A program made the translations under genes and the position numbers. A stretch of DNA of 64,000 bases from Ornithinibacillus caprae (lineage in GTDB: Bacteria; Bacillota; Bacilli; Bacillales; Amphibacillaceae), in NCBI RefSeq assembly GCF_009728145.1, contig NZ_WOCA01000008.1, forward strand, positions 79,533-143,532, written 5' to 3'. Position 1 is the stretch's first letter; each line of letters opens with the position of its first letter. Of this stretch, positions 53,970 through 61,932 are shown one piece after another. Below the pieces are notes generated by a model, which was not told the DNA's origin, did no database searches, and was given only the letters and a program-made list of their open reading frames with translations.

Positions 53970-54917
53970 TTACTTCTCTTCCATATGGTTGTTAATTTCT
54001 GTGGTTACCCGCTCAAACTCTGAATCTGGAACGATGTAGTACCAAACTCCACCTATAGTTTGTCCACTTCCATTCAATTCGAGTGTTTTGATATTATTTC
54101 TTGTACCTAGGTAATTGGTAAATAAGTTCTGCATATTCCCCATGTTTAAGTCAGTTTTTACATTGCCACCGACAATATTTAAAATTTCACCGACCTTTGT
54201 AATACTTGAAAAGCTTGCTGCTTCATTTAGGGAAGCAGTGATTACCTTACGCTGTCTTTCATTTCGACCTAAATCTCCACGAGGGTCATTTTTACGCATT
54301 CGGATATAATCCAATGCTTCTTTACCATTCAAGTGAATTTGTCCCTCGGAAAAATTAGTTCCACCTTGTGAGAATTGTTGTTCATTATTAATCGTTACAC
54401 CACCGATTGCATCAATTCCTTGTTGGAAACCTTCCATGTTCACTCGTGAATAAAAGTGGATTGGAAGATCAAAAGCTTCTTCTACTGTTTGTACGGATAG
54501 TTCTACATCGCCAAATGCATAGGCATGATTTATTTTGTCCATTCCACGACCTGGAATATTTACATATGTATCTCGAGGGATACTTAACATGATCATGGAG
54601 TCAGTATGTGGGTTTAAGGACAAAAGAATCATCGTATCGGAACGCCCTTTATCGCCAGCACGTTGATCAACACCAAGTAATAACACATTCATGGATTTTT
54701 TATCTTTAAAAATAGATTCAATTTCTTTCTGTCTGTTTGGATCATTATCACGTTCTAATGGGTCATGCATAGATGATACGGTATCGCCAATCTTATCATA
54801 TACATAGGATAAGAATCCTCCACCAATAAGGAGTATTCCTAATATAATTCCTCCGACCCAATAGAGCCATTTACGTTTTTTCTTGCCCTGTTTTTTTTCA
54901 ACTCTAGACTCTGCCAC
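53970..54917 (-). CDS. LytR-CpsA-Psr family cell-wall glycopolymer ligase
   Basis: A 315-residue LCP protein: N-terminal membrane anchor (WLYWVGGIILGILLIGGGFL) and extracellular LCP domain with NVLLLGVDQRAGDKGRSDTM, MLSIPRDTYVNIPGRGMDKI, NHAYAFG, and LDYIRMRKNDPRGDLGRNER. LCP enzymes attach teichoic acids or polysaccharides to peptidoglycan. GTG 54917 is the start with AGAGGAGAA upstream. Its closeness to a sortase gene and matrix genes suggests a surface-assembly cluster. Confidence 0.92.
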   Translation of the reverse strand: MAESRVEKKQGKKKRKWLYWVGGIILGILLIGGGFLSYVYDKIGDTVSSMHDPLERDNDPNRQKEIESIFKDKKSMNVLLLGVDQRAGDKGRSDTMILLSLNPHTDSMIMLSIPRDTYVNIPGRGMDKINHAYAFGDVELSVQTVEEAFDLPIHFYSRVNMEGFQQGIDAIGGVTINNEQQFSQGGTNFSEGQIHLNGKEALDYIRMRKNDPRGDLGRNERQRKVITASLNEAASFSSITKVGEILNIVGGNVKTDLNMGNMQNLFTNYLGTRNNIKTLELNGSGQTIGGVWYYIVPDSEFERVTTEINNHMEEK

Positions 54918-55041
54918 AATATATTCTCCTCTGTTTAAGAAAAACGTTTGTTTTTCAAGTAGTGCGAAAAATAGTAAATCTTGGATAAATTATATCGAAT
55001 ATTGTAGTTTTAGTCTATTCTTTTTAGGAGTATTTACTCAG

Positions 55042-55638
55042 TCATTTTTTAACAGGTAATGCAGTAATGATATATCGATCAGGTGCACTTCCAACGTAAT
55101 TGAACGGATAGCAGGTTGTTACGGTTAATACTTCATCTGGGGCAGTCGGTACAATAATTGTTCGATCGTCTGCATCGACAATTTTCGTATCAACTATTTC
55201 GTATGAAAAATCCCCATATGGTAGTTGGATCGTTAAAATGTCTCCTAATTCCAATTCACCCATACGTCGAAAAACGGTATCACGATGTCCAGATAAAACA
55301 ATTTGATCGTTTTGTAGTGGATAAGCAGTACCTCTATAATGTCCAACCCCTTTAGCGAGCTCATCTTCGTCTGTTCCTTCCACAATTGGCAGGTCTGAAT
55401 CTAATTTCGGAATATGTAAAATACCAACTGTTTCTCCCATTCCTGGGTCAAAGTCAGATGGAATTGTTGGATCTTCTGAGTACGAATTAACGCCTTGTTT
55501 TGGATTGTCGTCATTTAATAATGACTTTGCTTCGGCCAGACTTTTATTTTGATCCATATTTGTTTTGATGAGTTGATAGCCGCCGAATCCTAAGAAGATC
55601 ACACCAGTAAGTATTAGTAGGAGGGAAAATTTTTTCAT
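55042..55638 (-). CDS. srtD: class D sortase
   Basis: A 198-residue class D sortase: N-terminal membrane anchor (LLLILTGVIFLGFGGYQLIK), catalytic His in IVLSGHRDTVFRRMGEL, Cys in VLTVTTCYPFNYVGSAPDRY and Arg in the same block. Class D enzymes prefer LPNTA-type signals. Just such a signal, LPNTATN, ends the TasA-like protein at 58450, about 3 kb away. Expressed divergently from the tasA operon. It would covalently anchor that protein to the wall. Confidence 0.92.
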   Translation of the reverse strand: MKKFSLLLILTGVIFLGFGGYQLIKTNMDQNKSLAEAKSLLNDDNPKQGVNSYSEDPTIPSDFDPGMGETVGILHIPKLDSDLPIVEGTDEDELAKGVGHYRGTAYPLQNDQIVLSGHRDTVFRRMGELELGDILTIQLPYGDFSYEIVDTKIVDADDRTIIVPTAPDEVLTVTTCYPFNYVGSAPDRYIITALPVKK

Positions 55639-55787
55639 AGTACGTGCTCCTTATTTTTATTTTCTTATGTTCATTATAAGGAATAAGTTAGGAATAGAAA
55701 AGTTTAATAGTTAATTTTTAAAGTATTTTAATAATTAGTATCTATAGTTAGTTAGCATACATATTCACGATACATACTCACGGGTTC

Positions 55788-56098
55788 GTTCTTTTAACAG
55801 AAACATTATTATTCTTTAAAAAGAACAGAATTGTAAGAAAATCAAAGTATTTGGAAGGTAATTATAGATATTTTGTTCTTTATAAAGTAAAATGACGGTT
55901 TTTGGTGTTTTTTAAAAAGAACGAAATGGTATATACTCTGATTGTGGTTCTTTAAAAAGAACGAATGATGTTTTCTTGTGGGTTTGCTGTTACTTTTTTA
56001 CTAAGTAAAAAGGATGAATTTTAAGGGAAGGATGTTTTTTCTACGTCTCATTTAAAAATCTCACCTGTGATCACACGGTTCGTTCTTTATTAAGAAAC
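55788..56098. promoter_or_regulatory. SinR-type operator array upstream of tasA
   Basis: Six sites match the SinR box GTTCTYT, mostly as inverted pairs: 55788 (GTTCTTTTAACAGAAAC), 55812-55826 (TTCTTTAAAAAGAAC), 55875 (GTTCTTTATAAAG), 55916-55922 (AAAGAAC), 55947-55962 (GTTCTTTAAAAAGAAC, a perfect 16-bp palindrome) and 56082-56098 (GTTCTTTATTAAGAAAC). The intergenic region between srtD and tasA is 527 bases, so it may control both. A TTGACC at 56111 could be the tasA -35. Confidence 0.85.
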
Positions 56099-56165
56099 AC
56101 AAATTTGTTTTTGACCTACATAGGGTTCAAAATGAAAATTCTAAAATTTTAAGGAGGAAACAAGA

Positions 56166-56801
56166 ATGAGTATTAAAAAGAAATTAGGTATGGGGATTAC
56201 AGCTGCAGCACTAGGGATTGCTTTAGTAGGTGGAGGAACATTTGCGTATTTTAGTGATGCGGAAGAAACAAACAACACATTTGCAGCAGGTACGTTAGAT
56301 TTATCAGTTGATCCTACTACTATAGTGGATGTTGACAATTTGAAACCTGGGGATGTAATTTTCCGTGAGTTTGAACTAATCAATGACGGGTCATTAGATA
56401 TCTCTTCTGTAGATTTAACAACAGAATATACAGTTGATGATGCAAATGGGGACAATACGGGAGATATGGGAGAACATATAAAAGTTCTATTCCTAGAAAA
56501 TGGAGATAAAACAGATTGGAATCCAATTGAAGGTTGGGATTACAACGACGTAGTGAGTGAAACTACATTAGCTGATTTACAAGCTATGACACCAGATGCT
56601 GTAGATGACTTGGAGAGCTTTTGGACTTGGTTATTTGGTGGTACTGGTGAAGAAAGTGGGTTAGCAGCAGGAGATAGTGACCAAATGTATGTAGCCTTTG
56701 AATTCGTAGACAATGGGGAAGATCAAAATGAATTCCAAGGAGACGCGTTACAGCTAACTTGGACATTTAATGCTCATCAAACAGAAGGTGAAATGAGATA
56801 A
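56166..56801 (+). CDS. tasA: TasA/CalY-type biofilm matrix fibre protein
   Basis: A 211-residue camelysin/TasA-family protein: signal peptide LGMGITAAALGIALVGGGTF followed by AYFSDAEETNNTFAAGTLDL, the hallmark junction cut by SipW, and a beta-rich acidic domain (LKPGDVIFREFELINDGSLD). In B. subtilis TasA forms amyloid-like matrix fibres. AAGGAGGAAAC precedes ATG 56166. Its acidic composition suits a halotolerant host. It is first in the operon under the SinR-type sites. Confidence 0.93.
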   Translation: MSIKKKLGMGITAAALGIALVGGGTFAYFSDAEETNNTFAAGTLDLSVDPTTIVDVDNLKPGDVIFREFELINDGSLDISSVDLTTEYTVDDANGDNTGDMGEHIKVLFLENGDKTDWNPIEGWDYNDVVSETTLADLQAMTPDAVDDLESFWTWLFGGTGEESGLAAGDSDQMYVAFEFVDNGEDQNEFQGDALQLTWTFNAHQTEGEMR

Positions 56802-56813
56802 AATTCCCTTAAA

Positions 56814-56996
56814 TGAGGGGGGCTTATTGTCCTCCTCATCCATTATTTGGTTAGTTAATAATAAAGAGACTGAATTTGTCAATAATTCATAGGCAAAATT
56901 GAGTCTTCTAATATTCATCAATACATATACGTAAACTGGTTTTATTTTGTTTTATTAAATAGTGCAACCAATGCTTTTTTTAATAAAACAAAATAA
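56814..56996 (+). repeat. GC hairpin and 18-bp perfect inverted repeat in the tasA-tapA gap
   Basis: TGAGGGGGG/CCTCCTCA (56814-56838) can pair just after tasA. Further on TTATTTTGTTTTATTAAA (56942-56959) is perfectly complementary to 56979-56996 around a 19-base loop, ending eight bases before the tapA ribosome site. Likely differential-expression elements. Confidence 0.75.
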
Positions 56997-57023
56997 TCTT
57001 TTAGAGGAGGGAGGGTCTTGAGA

Positions 57024-57833
57024 ATGAGTCGCCTTCAGAAATTCAAAAAGAAGAAAAAGTTTATCCTAATAAGTAAATTTACGCTGTTGTTCTATTTATT
57101 AATCTTCTCATTTAGTTATCTCTCATCAGCAACAGATGCATATTTTAATTCATCAAACCAAGATTCTTTTACACTACAAGCTGGTACATGGTTTGATGGT
57201 AGTGAATTAGTGTTTATAGGTAAAGGTAATCAAAATATAAAAGTTTGTCCAGAAGTTGATATTATAGTAGAAATAAAAAACGTTGGGTTTGAGATGATTG
57301 GTCCAGCTGAGTATGAAGTTTTCTATGTAGAAAATGGTGAACCAAGAGTAAATGGTGAAAAGATTGATCAGGGATTAATTGAGCCATTAGGAAAAGACGA
57401 AATAGCAAACCTAGTATTTGAAGCTGATGATGAAGGTTTTTATGAATTTAAAGCAATTCAACGTGAGGGGTATGAAGGGTCTGACAAAGAAATCTGGAGT
57501 GAAAAGATAAAGGTTAAGTGTAATGAAAATAATAATGATTCGGAGTCCGAAAATGAAGAAGATAACTCTAAGGACAATGAATCGATTGAATCTGAGGATT
57601 CAGTAAATGAAACTGATAACAATGAAGAAAATTCTACTACTGAGAGTAAAACAAATGAAAAGGAAAATAGTACTACTGAGTCAGGTGATGCCAAAAATAA
57701 TTCGACTGAATCAAATGATAATGAAAGTGATGAAGAGGAACATAACGAATCTTCTGAAGAACAAGAAGAACAAGAAGAGAATACGGAGAAAGCAACTAAT
57801 GAGGAGGGTAAATCAGATGAAGAAGCTAAATAA
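57024..57833 (+). CDS. tapA: TapA-like amyloid fibre anchoring/assembly protein
   Basis: A 269-residue secreted protein: basic N terminus and membrane-like signal (LISKFTLLFYLLIFSFSYLS) followed by TDAYFNSSNQDSFTLQAGTW, resembling the TapA (YqxM) start. A globular domain extends to about residue 170. The remaining ~95 residues are a Glu/Asn/Ser/Asp-rich low-complexity tail. GAGGAGGGAGGG precedes ATG 57024. TapA is needed to nucleate TasA fibres. The tail is much longer than I would expect and may be a mineral or cation binding or disordered region. Confidence 0.85.
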   Translation: MSRLQKFKKKKKFILISKFTLLFYLLIFSFSYLSSATDAYFNSSNQDSFTLQAGTWFDGSELVFIGKGNQNIKVCPEVDIIVEIKNVGFEMIGPAEYEVFYVENGEPRVNGEKIDQGLIEPLGKDEIANLVFEADDEGFYEFKAIQREGYEGSDKEIWSEKIKVKCNENNNDSESENEEDNSKDNESIESEDSVNETDNNEENSTTESKTNEKENSTTESGDAKNNSTESNDNESDEEEHNESSEEQEEQEENTEKATNEEGKSDEEAK

Positions 57834-58410
57834 GAAAAAAGTATTCAGCTTCCTTAATCATGTAACAACTGCTCTATTATTCCTAGTACTAATTAGCATG
57901 ATCTTTCTCGTAATCTCGACCAAAGCTTCTGGCGGGGAACCTGAAATTATGGGATATCAGTTAAAAACAGTTCTTTCGGGTTCAATGGAACCGGATATCA
58001 AAACAGGCTCCATTATTGCAGTGAAACCAGCTGGTGATATGAAACGATTTAAAGAAAATGATGTTATCACATTCATGGAAGAAGACGGTAAATTAATTAC
58101 CCACAGAGTCACAGAAGTAATCCAAAGTGGCGATAATGTGATGTACCGTACGAAAGGGGACAATAATAACGCTGAAGACTTAAATCCTGTCTTATCTGAA
58201 AATGTAGTTGCTGAATATACTGGGGTTACGATCCCATATTTAGGATATCTAGTAAACCTAGCTCAGTCACAAAATGGAGCATTCTTGTTATTAATCCCAG
58301 GATTTATACTGATTGGATATGCAGGTTTTACAATATGGCAAGCAATTAAAGAGCTCGAACTTTCCAATAAAAAAGAGTCAAAAGAAAATGACAGTAGTAG
58401 TTTAACGTAA
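57817..58410 (+). CDS. sipW: ER-type signal peptidase I SipW
   Basis: A 197-residue ER-type signal peptidase: membrane segment ALLFLVLISMIFLVISTKAS, catalytic Ser in TVLSGSMEPDIKTGSIIAVK, His in DGKLITHRVTEV, and a C-terminal membrane segment FLLLIPGFILIGYAGFTI. SipW cleaves TasA and TapA. ATG 57817 has GAGGAGGG upstream and overlaps tapA by 17 bases; the long frame upstream is only a shadow of the tapA tail. Confidence 0.93.
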   Translation: MKKLNKKKVFSFLNHVTTALLFLVLISMIFLVISTKASGGEPEIMGYQLKTVLSGSMEPDIKTGSIIAVKPAGDMKRFKENDVITFMEEDGKLITHRVTEVIQSGDNVMYRTKGDNNNAEDLNPVLSENVVAEYTGVTIPYLGYLVNLAQSQNGAFLLLIPGFILIGYAGFTIWQAIKELELSNKKESKENDSSSLT

Positions 58411-58449
58411 TCTAGGGGGATTAATTTAGCCTGTAAAGGAGGCGATGAT

Positions 58450-59136
58450 TTGAAGCGAATATTAATTTTGTGTCTGTCGATTATTATTAATATGGCTATA
58501 TTAAGTGGTCCAGTTACAAGTTTAGCGGATGAATCAAATTCTGAAAAAGTTTCAGAGATTGATATTACCCTTTCTCCAAGTGATGTGTTGTTTGATATTG
58601 ATAATATGAAACCAGGTGACTGGGCTCCAAGATCAATAGTTATCCAAAACAGTGGTAAATTTGATTTTAACTATCAGATGTCTGTTCAAAACGAGGGTTC
58701 TGAAAGACTATTCAATGAGTTTTTATTAGAAATAAAAGATGATAGTGACGAATTGTATAATGGAAAGCTTGCAGACTTCGAACGTTTACCCATAAGGGAA
58801 TTAGAAGCATCTTCAGAGGAAGAATTAGAAATTATCGTTCGCTATCCAGAGCATTTAGGAAACGAGTTTCAAGGTTTAGATTCTCAATTCACCTTCATAT
58901 TTACAGCTGAAGGAACGGAAGATACAGATATAAATGATCGAGATGAAGAAAATATTGAGAGTTCAGTTGGTAGTGATGATGATGCTAATGGCACTGGATC
59001 TGGGTCTGCATTGCCAAACACTGCTACTAACATGTTTAATATCGTATTAATAGGAAGTATCTTGCTAGGAATGGGTGTAATTATTGCGGCAGCTAGTGCA
59101 ATAAAAAAGATAAGAAATAATAAGCAACATATATAA
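58450..59136 (+). CDS. TasA-like surface protein with LPNTA sortase signal
   Basis: A 228-residue protein: signal peptide (LILCLSIIINMAILSGPVTS), a TasA/camelysin-like domain (ITLSPSDVLFDIDNMKPGDW, APRSIVIQNSGKFDFNYQMS), an acidic Gly/Ser linker, then LPNTATN, hydrophobic segment NIVLIGSILLGMGVIIAAAS and a KKIRNNK tail. That is a complete cell-wall sorting signal of the class D type. TTG 58450 has AAAGGAGGCG upstream. I infer it as a wall anchor for TasA fibres. Confidence 0.87.
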   Translation: MKRILILCLSIIINMAILSGPVTSLADESNSEKVSEIDITLSPSDVLFDIDNMKPGDWAPRSIVIQNSGKFDFNYQMSVQNEGSERLFNEFLLEIKDDSDELYNGKLADFERLPIRELEASSEEELEIIVRYPEHLGNEFQGLDSQFTFIFTAEGTEDTDINDRDEENIESSVGSDDDANGTGSGSALPNTATNMFNIVLIGSILLGMGVIIAAASAIKKIRNNKQHI

Positions 59137-59249
59137 ATGTAAATGCATATGTCAGAATCTTTACAAAACTAGTGTCCATCTGACAAAACAAGACACCCTA
59201 AAAGTCTCAAATATACAGTATAATAGTCATATAAACATTTTCAAATATT

Positions 59250-59335
59250 CCCAGTGAAAGGCATACTCATTGAAAAATGGGGGCGCAAAGTCACAGGTCT
59301 AAAGCATTATGCTATGATGGCTGGATTACCTGGAG
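59250..59335 (+). ncRNA. c-di-GMP-I (GEMM)-type riboswitch controlling sinI, copy 3
   Basis: AAAGGCATAC, a stem CTCATT/AATGGG capped by GAAA, GGCGCAAAGTC, AGGTCTAAAGCA and ATGATGGCTGGATTACC reproduce the GEMM-I order, with differences from copies 1 and 2. The closing pair CCAG (59250)/CTGG (59330) runs into the sinI Shine-Dalgarno TGGAG (59331-59335). No T-run follows, so control is probably translational. A TATAAT at 59219 could be the -10 box. Confidence 0.85.
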
Positions 59336-59340
59336 AAGTA

Positions 59341-59481
59341 ATGGGGGATGGGAAATTGGAAAAGGTCGTGGAGAGTACGAAGCTGGATTATGAATGGGTG
59401 GAACTAATCAAAGAAGCGAAGGAAATCGGTATGACGGTAGATGAGGTTCGGCTATTTTTGAAAGAAGCACAACTAAATTGA
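59341..59481 (+). CDS. sinI: SinI-like antirepressor
   Basis: A 46-residue protein whose body, LDYEWVELIKEAKEIGMTVD, EVRLFLKEA, is the SinI helical hook that binds SinR. ATG 59341 has TGGAGAAG upstream within the 3' end of the aptamer; the longer frame from 59254 is aptamer RNA and not protein. SinI sequesters SinR and thereby allows matrix-gene expression. The sinR gene follows 82 bases later. Confidence 0.88.
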   Translation: MGDGKLEKVVESTKLDYEWVELIKEAKEIGMTVDEVRLFLKEAQLN

Positions 59482-59563
59482 TAAATTTTTAAGAAAAGTG
59501 TGCTTACAATAGAACCGCTCACCTATTTTATGATATAATTTCCAGAGAAAGAGGTGAGGGAAC

Positions 59564-59890
59564 TTGATCGGTGAAAAAATAAAACAATTACGACAAGAAA
59601 AAAAGATGTCTATATCTGAACTAGCTGAAAAAGCAAATGTAGCAAAATCATATTTGAGTTCAATCGAACGTAACCTCCAGTCTAACCCATCGATCCAGTT
59701 CATCGAGAAGATTAGTTCGGTTCTAGGTGTATCTGTCAATGAAATAATTAATACAGATAAATCAAAGCAATTAGAAGATCTAGATGATGAATGGATTAAA
59801 ATTGTTCAAGAGGCAATGGATTCAGGTGTGTCAAAGGAACAATTTAAAGAATATCTAGAATTTAATAAATGGCGTAAAGAACAAGAATAG
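59564..59890 (+). CDS. sinR: SinR master regulator of biofilm genes
   Basis: A 108-residue SinR: HTH (IGEKIKQLRQEKKMSISELA, KANVAKSYLSSIERNLQSNP) and SinI-binding C-terminal helices (LDDEWIKIVQEAMDSGVSKE, QFKEYLEFNKW). TTG 59564 follows GAGGTGAGGG; a TATAAT at 59534 suggests its own promoter. Expected to repress tasA through the GTTCTTT sites. Terminator AAACCGCT/AGCGGTTT with T-run at about 59902-59931. Confidence 0.93.
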   Translation: MIGEKIKQLRQEKKMSISELAEKANVAKSYLSSIERNLQSNPSIQFIEKISSVLGVSVNEIINTDKSKQLEDLDDEWIKIVQEAMDSGVSKEQFKEYLEFNKWRKEQE

Positions 59891-59901
59891 ATTTACATAC
59901 G

Positions 59902-59932
59902 AAAACCGCTTAGCCTTGCTAGCGGTTTTTTG
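59902..59932 (+). terminator. sinR terminator
   Basis: AAAACCGCTTAGC and GCTAGCGGTTTT form the stem; T residues follow. Confidence 0.8.
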
Positions 59933-60027
59933 CTTTATCTTGCTAGGAACGGGAGATATCCTACCCAACTACACAAACAATAGATAAAAACTCGATTGAA
60001 AATTATGTTAAACTTATCTCTTAAAAC

Positions 60028-60117
60028 TTTAGAAAACTTCGCATTCGCTAAGCTTGTATGGTGAATGCCTTAGTTGCACTTATGTAGGGTAAGAAAGTTT
60101 ATACTTTCCTATCTGCC
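60028..60117 (+). repeat. ~90-bp dispersed repeat, copy B
   Basis: Matches the minus strand of 12421-12510: AGAAAACTTCGCATTCGC, GGTGAATGCCTTAGTTGCA and CCTATCTGCC. It ends about 20 bases before the VanZ start. Confidence 0.8.
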
Positions 60118-60139
60118 AAAGAAAATTTTGGTGAAACAT

Positions 60140-60565
60140 ATGCGTAATTATTTGTATTGGCTCTTACCTCTTGGTTGGATGAGAATTAATTTTCATTCTT
60201 CATCGCAGCCTTATGAGGAACAAGATATAAAGCCTTTATTATCGAACACAATAGACCTTTCCTTCTTAGAACCATATCTGAATTGGATTGTGTTTACTCG
60301 AAAAGGTGCACATGTTACGGTATTCTTTCTACTAATGATCTTCTTTTATCTCGCTTTTAAAAAATCAACCGATTTATCAAAAAGGACGATAATCGTTGTC
60401 TCGTTTTTGTTTACCGTTACATATGCTGGTATTGATGAATTACATCAAGGTTTTACTCCGAATCGAACTCCGTATGTAGGAGATGTACTATTAGATAGCT
60501 TTGGAGCTTTTATCGCAGGATTGTTTTTAGTTTGCTGTAAACAATTGAAAACGAAACGTAATTAA
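60140..60565 (+). CDS. VanZ-family membrane protein
   Basis: A 141-residue VanZ-like protein with about four helices: YWLLPLGWMRINFHSSSQPY, the conserved RKGAHVTVFFLLMIFFY, DELHQGFTPNRTPYVGDVLL, and DSFGAFIAGLFLV. Some relatives confer teicoplanin resistance; most have no known role. The ribosome site is weak (GGTGAAACAT); GTG 60131 is an alternative start. Upstream residues in this frame come from the dispersed repeat. Confidence 0.82.
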   Translation: MRNYLYWLLPLGWMRINFHSSSQPYEEQDIKPLLSNTIDLSFLEPYLNWIVFTRKGAHVTVFFLLMIFFYLAFKKSTDLSKRTIIVVSFLFTVTYAGIDELHQGFTPNRTPYVGDVLLDSFGAFIAGLFLVCCKQLKTKRN

Positions 60566-60634
60566 TAAGTTACACAATACTCTTATTTTTTATGCTAAAC
60601 TACTTTTTAAGTCGAATTTTGAGGGCGGTTGGAA

Positions 60635-60790
60635 ATGAGAGAACGAGAATACCTTAAAAATGTTATGAAAAAGGTAATAGAAGAAACGGAAAATGACCAG
60701 ATCAAAACTTCAGAAGAGCTAGTCCAAACCTTAATAAATCACCTTTCCAATAACATGAAAAACTCAAATAAAAATACTATGGTTAATTAA
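60635..60790 (+). CDS. 51-residue charged protein
   Basis: An open frame with GAGGGCGG upstream of ATG 60635: MREREYLKNVMKKVIEETEN, then SEELVQTLINHLSNNMKNSN. Predicted helical and soluble, rich in Lys, Glu and Asn, with no known motif. Followed by a terminator, which supports a real transcript. Function unknown. Confidence 0.5.
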   Translation: MREREYLKNVMKKVIEETENDQIKTSEELVQTLINHLSNNMKNSNKNTMVN

Positions 60791-60808
60791 GTCTCTAATC
60801 CATCTCTA

Positions 60809-60838
60809 TACTAGCTGTACTTGGCTAGTAATTTTTTT
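60809..60838 (+). terminator. intrinsic terminator
   Basis: TACTAGC (60809-60815) pairs with GCTAGTA (60824-60830); ATTTTTTT follows. Confidence 0.8.
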
Positions 60839-60864
60839 GGTGAAATAGTATAGTAAGGTTAAGC

Positions 60865-60890
60865 GCTAGTGTGTGTATAAATGCACTAGC
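60865..60890. promoter_or_regulatory. inverted repeat upstream of the amino-sugar genes
   Basis: GCTAGTG and CACTAGC flank a 12-base AT-rich centre, 46 bases before the first gene of the group. Candidate operator for a GntR-type NagR regulator or other factor; not proven. Confidence 0.4.
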
Positions 60891-60935
60891 TTAGAAGCAT
60901 GCTCTAATTATGGACAAACTCTGGAGGGATCTTTT

Positions 60936-61853
60936 GTGAAACGAATATTAAATTGTACAGCATCCGATTTTGAGCAGATGAATAAACATGATTTGCTTCA
61001 ATCCATTCAAGCTTCAGAAGGAAGAACAATGATTGCAGAAGTAGTTTGTACAAGTGTTCCATTATATCCTGGGTTAACAAATGCGGAATATGCCTCTAGT
61101 TTTGGGGCGGACATCATATTATTAAATATTTTTGATGTCGATCAACCACATATTGAAGGATTAGATAAAGTAAAACCGAAAGAAGTTATTCATACATTGA
61201 AGAAACTAATTGGCAGACCTGTAGGAATTAACTTGGAGCCAGTAGATCCCGATGCGGATAACCTAGAAGATTTAGATGTATTGCAAGAGGGAAGAAGAGC
61301 GACTAGAAATTCATTAAAGAAAGCGAAAGAGCTTGGTGTGGATTTGATTTGTCTTACCGGTAACCCTAAAACAGGAGTATCTACGAAGGCGATCTTGAAA
61401 TCAATAGAGGTTGCAAATGAAGTGGCTGGTGAAGAAGTTGTAATTATAGCTGGTAAAATGCATGGAGCAGGTGTGAAAGCTGATACACCAGAAGGGCTTG
61501 CAGATACAGATACTATAAAACAATATGTTAAAGCTGGAGCAGATATTATTCTTGTACCAGGAGTTGGAACAGTTCCAGGTGCAACATCTCAACAAACAGA
61601 AAAGCTTATATCTATTGCCCATCAGGAAGGTGCATTAGCATTAACAAGCATTGGTACGAGTCAAGAAGGTGCTGAGAAAGAAACGATCCAGCAAATGGCA
61701 TTGTATAATAAAATGGCTGGAGCGGATATGCATCATATAGGTGATGCAGGAATGCATGGAATTGCAGTTCCGGAAAACATCATGCACTATTCAATTGCAA
61801 TTCGTGGGAAAAGACATACATATATTCGAATGGCAGCCTCGGTTCACCGCTAG
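60936..61853 (+). CDS. TIM-barrel protein of unknown function (PEP-mutase-like)
   Basis: A 305-residue protein with repeated barrel motifs: PVGINLEPVDPDADN, GVDLICLTGNPKTGVS, IIAGKMHGAGVKADTP, GADIILVPGVGTVPGATSQQ and HHIGDAGMHGIAVPENIMHY. It seems to match a conserved family often annotated vaguely as haloacid-dehalogenase-like, although no HAD motif is present. GTG 60936 has CTGGAGGGAT eight bases upstream. It precedes nagA by 79 bases, so an amino-sugar role is plausible but unproved. Confidence 0.65.
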   Translation: MKRILNCTASDFEQMNKHDLLQSIQASEGRTMIAEVVCTSVPLYPGLTNAEYASSFGADIILLNIFDVDQPHIEGLDKVKPKEVIHTLKKLIGRPVGINLEPVDPDADNLEDLDVLQEGRRATRNSLKKAKELGVDLICLTGNPKTGVSTKAILKSIEVANEVAGEEVVIIAGKMHGAGVKADTPEGLADTDTIKQYVKAGADIILVPGVGTVPGATSQQTEKLISIAHQEGALALTSIGTSQEGAEKETIQQMALYNKMAGADMHHIGDAGMHGIAVPENIMHYSIAIRGKRHTYIRMAASVHR

Positions 61854-61932
61854 ATTTTTCTGTCAAATGACAACTAATTCATGATGTGCTACTTTAGTAC
61901 TGGCAGAGGGTTGACGGAAAGGATGAGAATTA

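Noticed and set aside
57607..57816. Lys-rich 70-residue N-terminal extension of SipW
   Set aside because: Frame-shifted shadow of the TapA acidic tail; ATG 57817 has the ribosome site and signal-peptidase N terminus.
59254..59340. Longer SinI protein starting at 59254
   Set aside because: These codons are the riboswitch aptamer; ATG 59341 has a Shine-Dalgarno and matches SinI size.
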